The notes: generated by a model from the sequence alone, not told the origin. A stretch of DNA of 7,074 nt from an uncultured Porphyromonas sp. (GCA_945875135.1 CAMCJO010000114.1:1-7074); one strand, 5' to 3'. Positions 1-6,902 are shown, counted from the stretch's first letter. Translations and numbers: made by a program.

Positions 1-331
1 GCTCATCGTCACTCTAGGCGACCAGGACCTCAAGGTCGAGGCGACCTTCAAGAAGCTCATCGTCAAGCATGCCGTTACCTTTACCGCTGGTGAGGGTGGT
101 GCTATCGCTGCAACGGTTGGTCCCGAGGCTAAGGCTATCCAGAGCAAGGATCAGGTAGAGCAGGGTGCTGTTATTACCTTTACCGCTACGCCTCAGGAGG
201 GCTATGAGCTAGACCAATGGATGGTCAATGACAAGCCTGCCGTCGCTGGTGCCGATACGAAGATCGAGGGCAATAAGCTCATCGTCACTCTAGGCGACCA
301 GGACCTCAAGGTCGAGGCGACCTTCAAGAAG
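1..331 (+). repeat. In-frame tandem coding repeat, 276-bp period (92 residues)
   Basis: Bases 1-55 are repeated exactly at 277-331, both coding KLIVTLGDQDLKVEATFKK. The offset of 276 bp is one protein repeat. A shorter identity, AAGCTCATCGTCA, occurs at 53-65 and at 275-287, and its GCTCATCGTCA core also starts the window at 1-11. The core therefore recurs 54 bp apart (1 and 55), again in frame. Perfect nucleotide identity across 55 bp suggests recent duplication or gene conversion. More units probably lie upstream of the window. Confidence 0.85.
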
Positions 332-580
332 GTAAATGCTATCTCTCAGATCTCCGAGGCAGAGCTAGCTGTCTATCCTAACCCCTTTGCAGAGCGTATC
401 GTCATCACGGTACCAGCAGAGCGTATCGGTCAGACAGCCTACCTAACCTCTATGCAGGGAGAGGTCGTCCTGCAGATGACTCTAGAGCAGACTGAGACCG
501 TCCTCTACACCGACGCGCTCAGCCAAGGTGCCTATCTGCTACGAGTAGGTAGTCAGTCACAGCTACTGATCAAAGAGTAA
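2..580 (+). CDS. 3' end of secreted/surface protein: InlB-like repeats plus T9SS type A sorting domain (5' partial)
   Basis: The frame is open from the left edge and ends at TAA 578-580, giving 192 visible residues; the true start lies outside the window. Residues about 23-110 form a divergent InlB-type repeat (HAVTFTAGEGG, then ITFTATPQEGYELDQW, ending LKVEATFKK). Residues 1-18 are the tail of a preceding identical repeat, so the protein is a tandem-repeat protein with a 92-residue unit. Residues about 118-192 match a type A T9SS C-terminal sorting domain: it opens with LAVYPNPF at about 122-129 and ends in GAYLLRVGSQSQLLIKE. In known family members this domain directs export across the outer membrane by the T9SS, is cleaved, and the protein is attached to the surface or released. 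InlB-like repeats usually act as spacers or adhesion stalks. The function of the missing N-terminal part (adhesin, protease, leucine-rich repeat protein or other) cannot be told. An internal ATG at 221 is not a start because the domain is already under way upstream. Confidence 0.85.
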   Translation, partial: LIVTLGDQDLKVEATFKKLIVKHAVTFTAGEGGAIAATVGPEAKAIQSKDQVEQGAVITFTATPQEGYELDQWMVNDKPAVAGADTKIEGNKLIVTLGDQDLKVEATFKKVNAISQISEAELAVYPNPFAERIVITVPAERIGQTAYLTSMQGEVVLQMTLEQTETVLYTDALSQGAYLLRVGSQSQLLIKE

Positions 581-646
581 TGATGCCAGACAGGCACCTT
601 GCCGTCTAAGCTCCTGAGACTGCTCTCATAGTAGTCTCTACAATGC

Positions 647-681
647 GAGGGAGGAGATATCATAAGGATATCTCCTCCCTC
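647..681 (+). terminator. Hairpin terminator of the T9SS-cargo gene
   Basis: A perfect 15-bp stem (647-661 with 667-681, core GGGAGGAGATATC) closes a 5-base loop, ATAAG. It starts 66 bp after the stop codon of the left gene. The downstream T-tract is weak (CTTGCTATAT), so it is a plausible but not textbook Rho-independent terminator. It could equally serve as an mRNA 3'-end stabiliser. Confidence 0.65.
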
Positions 682-744
682 TTGCTATATGCCCGTCTAT
701 GAAAGGTTCAGCACCACGTCTCTATACGCTAGAGGTACCAAATG

Positions 745-770
745 GAGACTGTTGCATAAAGGAGAATCGC
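745..770. repeat. Left copy of dispersed 26-bp repeat
   Basis: It begins GAGACTGTTGCATAAAGG and ends GAATCGC, and it matches 6925-6950 at 25 of 26 positions (A at 763, C at 6943). Similarity stops at both edges. It is immediately followed by partial echoes: GAGACTGTTG at 774 and ACTGTTGCA at 784. Such short sequences often mark ends of insertion sequences or miniature elements, but no transposase is visible here, so element identity is not established. Confidence 0.7.
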
Positions 771-898
771 AGTGAGACTGTTGACTGTTGCACCAGTCTC
801 CTCTAGCGAGCGGGTATCCGTTGCTGTGCCGCGGGTTAGTCATCGTCATACACAGTCGTATCATGCTGGCTCCGTATTACATACGAGTTCCAAAAACG

Positions 899-1030
899 GT
901 TCCCCTCTTGGAACTTTTTAGTTCCAAGGGGGGAACTCTTTAGTTCCAGCGGAGGAACTCTTTAGTTCCAAGGGAGGAACTCTTCTTTTCCTCCGTTGGA
1001 AATTTAATTTTCCAAGGCTGGAACATTTTT
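899..1030. repeat. Array of six 22-bp dyad units with arms every 11 bp
   Basis: Four clear units start at 899, 921, 943 and 965, each GTTCC, six bases, GGAAC, then a T-rich hexamer such as TCTTTA. Two degenerate units follow at 987 and 1009 (TTTCC...GGAAA and TTTCC...GGAAC). Because the hexamer separating units is as long as the hexamer inside them, TTCC-type and GGAA-type arms alternate at exactly 11-bp steps: 899, 910, 921, 932, 943, 954, 965, 976, 987, 998, 1009, 1020. Each unit is itself an inverted repeat. There are no spacers, so it is not a CRISPR array. It lies between two convergent genes, about 130 bp beyond the dprA stop, which argues against an ordinary promoter operator. Function unknown. 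Confidence 0.9.
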
Positions 1031-1092
1031 GGAAAGTTGACAAAACGGTCGGCACCTCACGGCTGTCTCGGGTCAGATGGCACGACAAATAA

Positions 1093-1136
1093 CGATGCGT
1101 CTCGGCAAGAGGGCTAGTTCTTACCGAGACGCATCG
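1093..1136 (-). terminator. Rho-independent-type terminator of the purL-dprA unit
   Basis: A perfect 13-bp stem pairs 1093-1105 (CGATGCGTCTCGG) with 1124-1136. Inside it, after one mismatch, AAGA (1107-1110) pairs with TCTT (1119-1122) around an 8-base loop. Read on the minus strand it lies 22 bp beyond the dprA stop and is followed by TTATTTG, a modest T-tract. Position, orientation and stem strength all fit transcription termination after dprA. Confidence 0.8.
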
Positions 1137-1158
1137 CTGTCTGTGAGGGGACGTGCGG

Positions 1159-2313
1159 CTAGATCTGTAGCTTGTAGCGCCCGTCGGGCTGGAGCGAGAC
1201 GGCACCTTCGCTCTCAAGGAGGAAGAGCCGGAAGCTCACTTCGTCGACCCCCATGAGCGTCTGGTCGCAGATAGCATCGATCGAGAGCCCATCGCCGCTC
1301 TCTACAATCAGATCGAGGAGAGGGCGTGTCTCTGGCTCTAGGCGAGCACGCAGAGCGTTGAGCTTGCTCTCGCGAGACACGGAGCCGACGGCACTGCGCG
1401 CCTCATGGTCGGGCTTCTTCCACTCGAGGTCTTCGCAGAGGTGAGCGGCTGAGGTGATGAGCTTGGCGATATTGTTGTAGATAAGGTTGTTGCACCCTTC
1501 GTTTTCACGATCTGAGGGGCGACCTGGAAGGGCATAGACGACACGGTCGTAGTCGAAGGCTTGGTGCGCTGTGATGAGCGAACCTCCACGCTCGGCAGAC
1601 TGACCGACGAGGGTCGCCTGCGTGAGCCCCGCCACGATACGATTGCGCAAGACGAACTGATGTCGCTGGGGCTTGACACCCGCTGGGTACTCGGAGAGTA
1701 GAGCGCCGCCGTGGGTTACGATATTGCGAGCTAGGTTGCGGTGATTGCTCGGATAAATCATATGAAGCCCGTGAGCCAGCACGGCAGCGGTGGGCAAGCC
1801 CGCCTGTAGCGCCGCTTTGTGTGCGACAGCGTCTAGTCCAAGTGCCAGTCCGCTGACAATGGTCACGCTGTCTGTTACGTTGGGCAGGTGGCTGATAATC
1901 GCCTGCAGATCCTCAACACCATGCTGCGAAGGCTTGCGCGTGCCGACGACACTGAGCGTCTGCTCCGCATGGAGTGGCGCTAGGTCGCCTAGGTAAAAGA
2001 GTATCAGAGGCGCATCGGCACACTGGAGGAGTAGGGGAGGGTAGTCGGCATCGTAGATGCTGACCATTCGAATGCCTAGATCGGCGGTGCGCTGTAGCTG
2101 CGCTTGCGTTTCCTCGAGTTTAGCCCGATCCCGTAGGAGCGGGTAGAGATGCGTGTAGACGTGGCCGTTGAGCCTTGCTAGAGCTTGTGGATCAGCCCAT
2201 AGTGCTGTGGCTGATCCGGCAAACTCTATCAGATGGCGAGCGAGCTGTAGCGATACGCCCTTGAGCTGCGTCAAGGCGTAGATACAGAGATGCTCACGGC
2301 TTATCTCAGGCAT
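1159..2313 (-). CDS. dprA: DNA-processing protein DprA (Smf family)
   Basis: The 384-residue length is normal for DprA. The protein binds incoming single-stranded DNA in the cytoplasm and loads RecA onto it during natural transformation. Order of parts: an N-terminal helical/HhH-like region (about 1-60, LTQLKGVSLQLARHLI); the Rossmann-fold DNA-binding core (about 90-295) with VGTRKPS at 123-129, SGLALGLDAVAH at 154-165, RNRIVAGL at 223-230, GGSLITAH at 243-250 and ALPGRP at 261-266; and a C-terminal winged-helix (DML1-like) domain (about 325-384, ending GRYKLQI). The segment before GGSLITA reads LVGQSAER where many relatives have VVEA; this position varies in the family, so the protein is probably intact. 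The ATG at 2313 gives a full-length N-terminus. It lies 17 bp after the purL stop with no promoter or terminator between, so co-transcription is likely. No clear Shine-Dalgarno is seen. Confidence 0.95.
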   Translation of the reverse strand: MPEISREHLCIYALTQLKGVSLQLARHLIEFAGSATALWADPQALARLNGHVYTHLYPLLRDRAKLEETQAQLQRTADLGIRMVSIYDADYPPLLLQCADAPLILFYLGDLAPLHAEQTLSVVGTRKPSQHGVEDLQAIISHLPNVTDSVTIVSGLALGLDAVAHKAALQAGLPTAAVLAHGLHMIYPSNHRNLARNIVTHGGALLSEYPAGVKPQRHQFVLRNRIVAGLTQATLVGQSAERGGSLITAHQAFDYDRVVYALPGRPSDRENEGCNNLIYNNIAKLITSAAHLCEDLEWKKPDHEARSAVGSVSRESKLNALRARLEPETRPLLDLIVESGDGLSIDAICDQTLMGVDEVSFRLFLLESEGAVSLQPDGRYKLQI

Positions 2314-2330
2314 AGGCTAGGCGGCGGGGA

Positions 2331-5300
2331 CTACTGCTGAGCGAGCCACTCGTAGCCGTTGCGGAAGAACTGTATCCACGGAGAGACCTGATCCTCCTGA
2401 CGACGCTCCTCGGGGTAGAAGCCACACTGCCAGGTGAGCGTCGCACGCTCTGGGTGAGGCATCATAGCTAGGTGACGGCCATCGCTACTGCAAAGTGCTG
2501 CGATGCCACGCTCAGAGCCATTGGGATTGCCGGGGTAGGTGTCGTAATGGTAGCGCGCTGCGATCTGCTCATCGGGTATCGTGGGGCAGACGAAGTGTCC
2601 CTCGCCGTGAGCCACCCAGACACCGAGCTGACAGCCCTCGAGGCCTTGTGTCAAGATAGCACCTGTGTCGGCGATATCTACGGTTAGGAAGTTGGACTCA
2701 AACTTGTGCGAAGCGTTGTGCTCCAGCTTGAAGAGGCTTTCGCCCTGAGCATCCTTGCCGAGGAGCCCGAGTTGCGCCATGAGCTGACAGCCGTTGCAGA
2801 TACCGAGTGAGAGTGTGTCGGGGCGTGCGTAGAAAGCTTCGATAGCCTTGCGAGCACGCTCATTGTAAAGGATGCCCGCTGCCCAGCCCTTGGCAGAGCC
2901 TAAGACATCGGAGTGCGAGAAGCCACCGCAGTAGACAAGCATGCGCACGTCAGCTAGGTCGGTGCGCCCCTCGATGAGGTCGGTCAGATGCACATCCACC
3001 ACGTCAAAGCCTGCGAGGTGCAGTGCGTAAGCCATCTCACGCTCACCATTGGTCCCGTTGTCTCGTAGGATAGCCGCCTTGATGCCTGATGCCTTCGTGC
3101 GATGAGGCTCTAGACCGAGACCAGCATAAGTGCCAGCGAAAGCGTGCGGGAAGCGCCACTGTACGGGCTGCTTGCCTAGGTTCTCGTAGCGACTCGTTGC
3201 TGGAGCTTCGCCACTCTGGAAGCAGTCTAGCAGGTAAGACTTGTTTGCCCAGCACTTGCGTGCAGCATCGATGTCGATCTCGTACGTTTTGCCCTCTTGG
3301 TGAATCATCAGTAGGCGAGACTCGGTGGGTGCGCCGAGGTCGGCATAAGCAATCTCGTACTCCTCGAGGATACGCTTCGCCTGCTCTGCCTTGGAAACCT
3401 GTAGGATGACGCCTGGGTTCTCACTATAGAGTGCCGTGACGAGGTCCACATGGGAGAGCTCGTCGAGGCTGATCTCAGCACCGCCATGAGTATTGGCGAA
3501 GCACATCTCCAAGAGTGTCGTGACCATACCGCCCGCCGAGATGTCGTGACCGGCTAGGACTAAGCCCTTATGGATCAACTCCTGAACAGCCTCAAAGGCG
3601 GTGGCGAAGTAATCGGTATCGCCGACTGTGGGGAAGCTGTCACCCAGCTGTCCCAAGGCTTGTGCCAAAGCTGAGCCACCGAGTGCCATCGGAGCAAAGC
3701 TAAAGTCTATGTAGAGCAGACGGCTCTGCTTAGTCGCCTTGAGCTCAGGCGTTACGATGCCTCTGACGTTGCTCACGGGCGCTGCTGCGGTGATGATCAG
3801 TGTGCCTGGACTCATCACCTGCTTTCCGTCGGGATACTTCTGCGTCATAGAGAGCGAGTCTTTGCCCGTCGGGATATTGATCCCTAGATCTATAGCAAAC
3901 TCACTACAAGCCTGCACCGCCTCATAGAGACGTGCGTCCTCGCCCTTGTTGCGACAAGGCCACATCCAGTTTGCACTGAGCGAGATGCCACGTATGCCAC
4001 CCTCGATGGGGGCAAAGACAATGTTCGTCAGAGCCTCTGCGATAGCCATCCGAGAGCCAGCACCAGCATCGATGAGTGCCACCTGAGGCGCATGCCCTAC
4101 GGCAGTAGCCATACCACTCTTGCCGTCGTAGTCTAGTGCCATAGCACCGAGGTCGGAGAGTGGTAGCTGGAGCGCACCGACGCACTGCTGCTGTGCCACA
4201 CGACCCGTCACGGAGCGGTCCACTTTGTTAGTCAACCAATCTTTAGAGGCGACCGCTTCGAGGGTCAAGACTTTGTCTAGGTATTCGCGCCATAGCTTTT
4301 TGTCATAGCTTACTGGGGCAAACTGATGAGCGACCGTTTCGTCCTCCATAACCGTCTTGGGCGACTGTCCCAGTAGGTCGGATACGGCTAGGTCGATGGC
4401 AGCGCGTCCCTCCCGCTCTGTGCTAAAGAGGAGACGCTCATCGTCGGTCGTCTCGCCTACCTTATATATAGGGCTACCCTCACGTCGTGCTATCTGCTCC
4501 ATCTGCGCGTACTCACGCTCCTGGATGAGCAGACCGACACGCTCTTGGCTCTCATTGCCGATGATCTCTCTAGCGGAGAGCGTCGGGTCGCCCACGGGTA
4601 GCGCGTCAATGTCGATTCGTCCTCCGGTATCCTCGATGAGCTCGGTGAGACAGTTTAGGTGACCGCCAGCACCGTGGTCGTGGATGCTCACAATCGGGTT
4701 GTCGCCCTGTTCGCTGATGGCGCGGACCACGTTGAGAACACGCTTCTGCATCTCTGGGTTGGCACGCTGCACCGCATTAAGCTCGATACCGCTACTGTAC
4801 TCGCCCGTAGCGACAGAGCTGACGGCACCACCACCCATACCGATGCGGTAGTTGTCGCCACCGAGTAGCACGACCGTCTCGCCAGGCTGTGGTGTCTCCT
4901 TCTTAGCATCCTCCTGGGGCGCGTAGCCCATACCGCCCGCCAGCATGATCACCTTGTCGTAGCCGTAGAGCGTACTGTCGGCACTTTCCTGATGCTCGAA
5001 GGTCAGTAGCGAACCGTTGATCAGTGGCTGTCCAAACTTATTGCCAAAGTCACTAGCACCGTCGCTCGCTTTCGTCAGGATCTCTTGCGGAGACTGGTAA
5101 AGCCACGGGCGTGGGTCTAGTTTGGCGGGGCTAAGCTTCTGATCCTTCTCTAGACGTGGGTAGGAGGTGATGTAGACGGCACTACCAGAGAGTGGTAGCG
5201 ACCCCTTGCCACCGCACATACGGTCACGGATCTCACCGCCCGAGCCGGTAGCTGCGCCGTTGAAGGGCTCGACCGTCGTGGGGAAATTGTGCGTCTCAGC

Positions 5301-6032
5301 CTTTAGTGCCAAGACCGTATTGCGCTCCCGTAGTGTAAAGAGCGAGGGCTCCGTCGCGCTCGTTGGCGCAAACTGCCAGACGCGGGGACCCTTGACAAAA
5401 GCTACATTGTCCTTGTAAGCCGATACGATGCCGTTGGGGTTCTCCTTAGAGGTTTGCTTGATCATCGCAAAGAGCGAATCGTTTTGTCGCAAACCGTCGA
5501 TGATGAAGGTGCCGTTGAATATCTTGTGACGACAGTGCTCTGAGTTGACCTGTGAGAAGCCGAAGACCTCTGAGTCTGTCAGCGGACGACCGATACGTGC
5601 CGAGACGCCCTGTAGGTAAGCTATCTCCTCCTCGCTTAGGGCTAGTCCCTCCTCCTCGTTGTACGCCTCGAGGTCCGTGATCTCACGGATCGGCTGTGGC
5701 TCAGCGGTCATGGCGAAGCTCTCCTGACCTAGCCCCTTGTAGATCGCTTGGAGCATCGGGTCGTAGTGTGGTTTCGCTTCGTGAGTACGTGTGAGCTGCT
5801 CGATACGGTCGATGCCAGCGATGCGCATGTTTTGCGTTATCTCCACAGCATTGGTACTCCATGGAGTCACCTGCGTAGGGCGGGGGCCCACAAAGGTTCC
5901 CTCGAGCTGAGACTCGGGAGCCAGCTGCGCTCCGCCAAAGAGCCACGAGAGACGCTCGCAGGTCTCCTCGCTGAGAGCTGTGGTGTGTGAGACGGCATAA
6001 ATCGTGTCACCAAGGACAAAGTAACTAATCAT
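2331..6032 (-). CDS. purL: Phosphoribosylformylglycinamidine synthase, single-chain PurL (FGAM synthase)
   Basis: It catalyses the fourth step of de novo purine synthesis in the cytoplasm: FGAR + ATP + glutamine to FGAM. At 1233 residues this is the long fused form (PurS-, PurL- and PurQ-like parts in one chain), not the three-subunit type. Parts: PurS-like N-terminal domain (about 1-130); linker and FGAR-binding region with NSEHCRHK at 163-170; first synthetase half with KAETHNFPTTVEPFNGAATG at 244-263, GGEIRD at 265-270 and HDHGAGG at 451-457; second half with PTGKDSLSM at 721-729 and GHDISAGG at 828-835; C-terminal class I glutamine amidotransferase (about 985-1233). The amidotransferase triad is visible: nucleophile Cys1079 in GICNGCQ, and His1193 and Glu1195 in MPHPER. 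All key motifs are intact and there is no frameshift. The ATG at 6032 sits 39 bp after a TACATTTG promoter box. dprA follows 17 bp downstream. Confidence 0.98.
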   Translation of the reverse strand: MISYFVLGDTIYAVSHTTALSEETCERLSWLFGGAQLAPESQLEGTFVGPRPTQVTPWSTNAVEITQNMRIAGIDRIEQLTRTHEAKPHYDPMLQAIYKGLGQESFAMTAEPQPIREITDLEAYNEEEGLALSEEEIAYLQGVSARIGRPLTDSEVFGFSQVNSEHCRHKIFNGTFIIDGLRQNDSLFAMIKQTSKENPNGIVSAYKDNVAFVKGPRVWQFAPTSATEPSLFTLRERNTVLALKAETHNFPTTVEPFNGAATGSGGEIRDRMCGGKGSLPLSGSAVYITSYPRLEKDQKLSPAKLDPRPWLYQSPQEILTKASDGASDFGNKFGQPLINGSLLTFEHQESADSTLYGYDKVIMLAGGMGYAPQEDAKKETPQPGETVVLLGGDNYRIGMGGGAVSSVATGEYSSGIELNAVQRANPEMQKRVLNVVRAISEQGDNPIVSIHDHGAGGHLNCLTELIEDTGGRIDIDALPVGDPTLSAREIIGNESQERVGLLIQEREYAQMEQIARREGSPIYKVGETTDDERLLFSTEREGRAAIDLAVSDLLGQSPKTVMEDETVAHQFAPVSYDKKLWREYLDKVLTLEAVASKDWLTNKVDRSVTGRVAQQQCVGALQLPLSDLGAMALDYDGKSGMATAVGHAPQVALIDAGAGSRMAIAEALTNIVFAPIEGGIRGISLSANWMWPCRNKGEDARLYEAVQACSEFAIDLGINIPTGKDSLSMTQKYPDGKQVMSPGTLIITAAAPVSNVRGIVTPELKATKQSRLLYIDFSFAPMALGGSALAQALGQLGDSFPTVGDTDYFATAFEAVQELIHKGLVLAGHDISAGGMVTTLLEMCFANTHGGAEISLDELSHVDLVTALYSENPGVILQVSKAEQAKRILEEYEIAYADLGAPTESRLLMIHQEGKTYEIDIDAARKCWANKSYLLDCFQSGEAPATSRYENLGKQPVQWRFPHAFAGTYAGLGLEPHRTKASGIKAAILRDNGTNGEREMAYALHLAGFDVVDVHLTDLIEGRTDLADVRMLVYCGGFSHSDVLGSAKGWAAGILYNERARKAIEAFYARPDTLSLGICNGCQLMAQLGLLGKDAQGESLFKLEHNASHKFESNFLTVDIADTGAILTQGLEGCQLGVWVAHGEGHFVCPTIPDEQIAARYHYDTYPGNPNGSERGIAALCSSDGRHLAMMPHPERATLTWQCGFYPEERRQEDQVSPWIQFFRNGYEWLAQQ

Positions 6033-6071
6033 AGCGGGTTGTGTATAATGGGGCTGAAACTACTTACGTTG

Positions 6072-6079
6072 CAAATGTA
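6072..6079 (-). promoter_or_regulatory. Probable -7 promoter box of purL (TACATTTG)
   Basis: Read on the minus strand this is TACATTTG, an exact match to the Bacteroidota -7 consensus TAnnTTTG used by the primary sigma factor. It lies in the 73-bp gap between comB and purL, 39 bp before the purL ATG, predicting a leader of roughly 30 bases. The partner -33 box (TTTG or TTG about 19-21 bases upstream) is poor: at 19-base spacing the sequence is GCTG. No riboswitch or attenuator-sized leader fits in this space. Confidence 0.6.
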
Positions 6080-6105
6080 CGGAAATTAGCGTTGAGGACA
6101 GCGGT

Positions 6106-6828
6106 TTAGACATATAGTTGCCCAGCTTCGTTGAGCGTGGGAATGTGTGTCGAGCTGTCTTGCTCGAGGCAGAGGCGTAGGCTCTCGGGGTAGCCACGTT
6201 GTATCAGACGTTGGTTGTGATCGCAATTGTAGAGGTAGTCGTAGAGATGCGCTCGGTGCTCGCGGTACAGCTCTAGTGCCGTGCGGCTACTGTCGGTGAG
6301 TCGGTAGCTTGCGCCCAGCTCCTCAAGCTTGTCTAGGAGCGCAGCACCGTAGAGCGTGTCTTCGATGCAGAAGCTGTTTTGCCAACCAGAAGCGAGTACC
6401 GTCACGGCACGCCCCGACGCTTGGCAGTGGCGCGCCACAGCGGTGAGATTGCTAAAGGCCCCTACGATGATCTCCGCTGCGCCAGCCTCCCGAGCTGCGT
6501 GAATGGCTTGGGTACCGTTGGTCGTCGTGAAGACGATGCTACGTCCGCCGATCCGCTCAGCAGTAAACTCGGAGGGATCGTTGCCCAGGTCAGCCCACGG
6601 ACAACGCATCGCATTGCGCTCGGCAGCAACCACGTAGCCCTTACCAAGCAAGCTCTCCGCCTCCTCGGTCGTCGCCACAGGTATGATCTCTTTAGCGCCA
6701 TGGTCAAAGGCCGCCACCATTGAGGTGCCAGCACGCAGTATGTCCACCACGACCACTACGCTGTCCTCCTGATGGTAGTAAGGGTAGAGTGCCGGGCACG
6801 GACAAATATCAAAAGTTAGATGTGCCAT
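6106..6828 (-). CDS. comB: 2-phosphosulfolactate phosphatase family protein (ComB-like)
   Basis: The 240 residues match the ComB family along their length. Members are Mg-dependent acid phosphatases; the characterised archaeal enzyme hydrolyses 2-phosphosulfolactate to sulfolactate on the way to coenzyme M. Visible motifs: VVVDILRAGTS (about 26-36, family DxLRA-T pattern), AAERN followed by LGNDPSEF (68-72, 81-88), TTTNGTQA (101-108), SGW and CIEDTLYGAALLD (147-149, 154-166), and LCLEQDSSTHIP near the end (219-230). No signal peptide or membrane segment is seen, so it should be cytoplasmic. The ATG at 6828 leaves a short lead into the fold and is the natural start. purL begins 73 bp downstream on the same strand. 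A long hairpin lies 28 bp upstream. Family assignment is firm; the substrate in a non-methanogenic anaerobe is uncertain. The name refers to coenzyme M, not competence, so it has no implied tie to dprA. Confidence 0.9.
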   Translation of the reverse strand: MAHLTFDICPCPALYPYYHQEDSVVVVVDILRAGTSMVAAFDHGAKEIIPVATTEEAESLLGKGYVVAAERNAMRCPWADLGNDPSEFTAERIGGRSIVFTTTNGTQAIHAAREAGAAEIIVGAFSNLTAVARHCQASGRAVTVLASGWQNSFCIEDTLYGAALLDKLEELGASYRLTDSSRTALELYREHRAHLYDYLYNCDHNQRLIQRGYPESLRLCLEQDSSTHIPTLNEAGQLYV

Positions 6829-6856
6829 AAGAGAGGAAAGTTTGTTGAGACGATGT

Positions 6857-6902
6857 CAAAGCCCTCCACGAGTGAGGCAGAGATGCTCAGTGGAGGGCTT
6901 TG
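6857..6902. terminator. Long hairpin upstream of comB (terminator or leader structure)
   Basis: A perfect 13-bp stem pairs CAAAGCCCTCCAC (6857-6869) with 6890-6902. Inside, TGAG (6873-6876) pairs with CTCA (6886-6889). The A/T flanks at the stem base would allow weak termination in either direction. It lies 28 bp before the comB start. As a terminator it would end a minus-strand transcript entering from the right edge. In that case comB would need its promoter in only 28 bp, where no TAnnTTTG is seen. The alternative is a structured comB leader. Confidence 0.6.

Larger units (their letters stand above)
581..898. other. Gene-free intergenic stretch between convergent genes
   Basis: No credible reading frame is present. 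The stretch contains a small dyad (GAGACT 616-621 with AGTCTC 633-638), a strong hairpin at 647-681, a copy of a dispersed repeat at 745-770, and a 7-bp stem (GAGACTG 774-780 with CAGTCTC 794-800). The octamer GACTGTTG occurs three times in 44 bp, at 747, 776 and 783. From about 801 to 886 I see nothing recognisable. The 22-bp array and the dprA-side terminator follow. Confidence 0.7.

Noticed and set aside
221..580. A 119-residue gene starting at ATG 221
   Set aside because: The same frame is open to the left edge and the InlB-like repeat is already in progress, so 221 is an internal methionine.
899..1030. CRISPR array
   Set aside because: Units are contiguous with a 22-bp period, there are no unique spacers of usual length, and no cas genes are present.
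581..1158. tRNA or other structured RNA gene in the convergent intergenic region
   Set aside because: No cloverleaf or known RNA motif is visible; the only strong structures are single hairpins explained as terminators, plus the dyad array.
918..1217. 99-residue minus-strand frame covering the 22-bp array and the dprA end
   Set aside because: It reads through the non-coding dyad array and the terminator hairpin and overlaps the dprA 3' end in another frame; a 22-bp unit cannot keep a reading frame, and no domain is seen.
2472..5990. Several 60-106 residue frames on both strands inside purL
   Set aside because: They are shadows of a GC-rich gene: they lie wholly inside an intact, fully motif-supported coding region, and their peptides show no recognisable domain.
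6379..6734. Overlapping frames of 114 (+) and 90 (-) residues inside comB
   Set aside because: They are fully contained in comB, which has the family motifs throughout; the alternative products have no recognisable features.
6106..6828. A competence operon of comB with dprA
   Set aside because: This comB is the coenzyme M phosphatase family, not a competence protein; the shared three letters carry no functional meaning.
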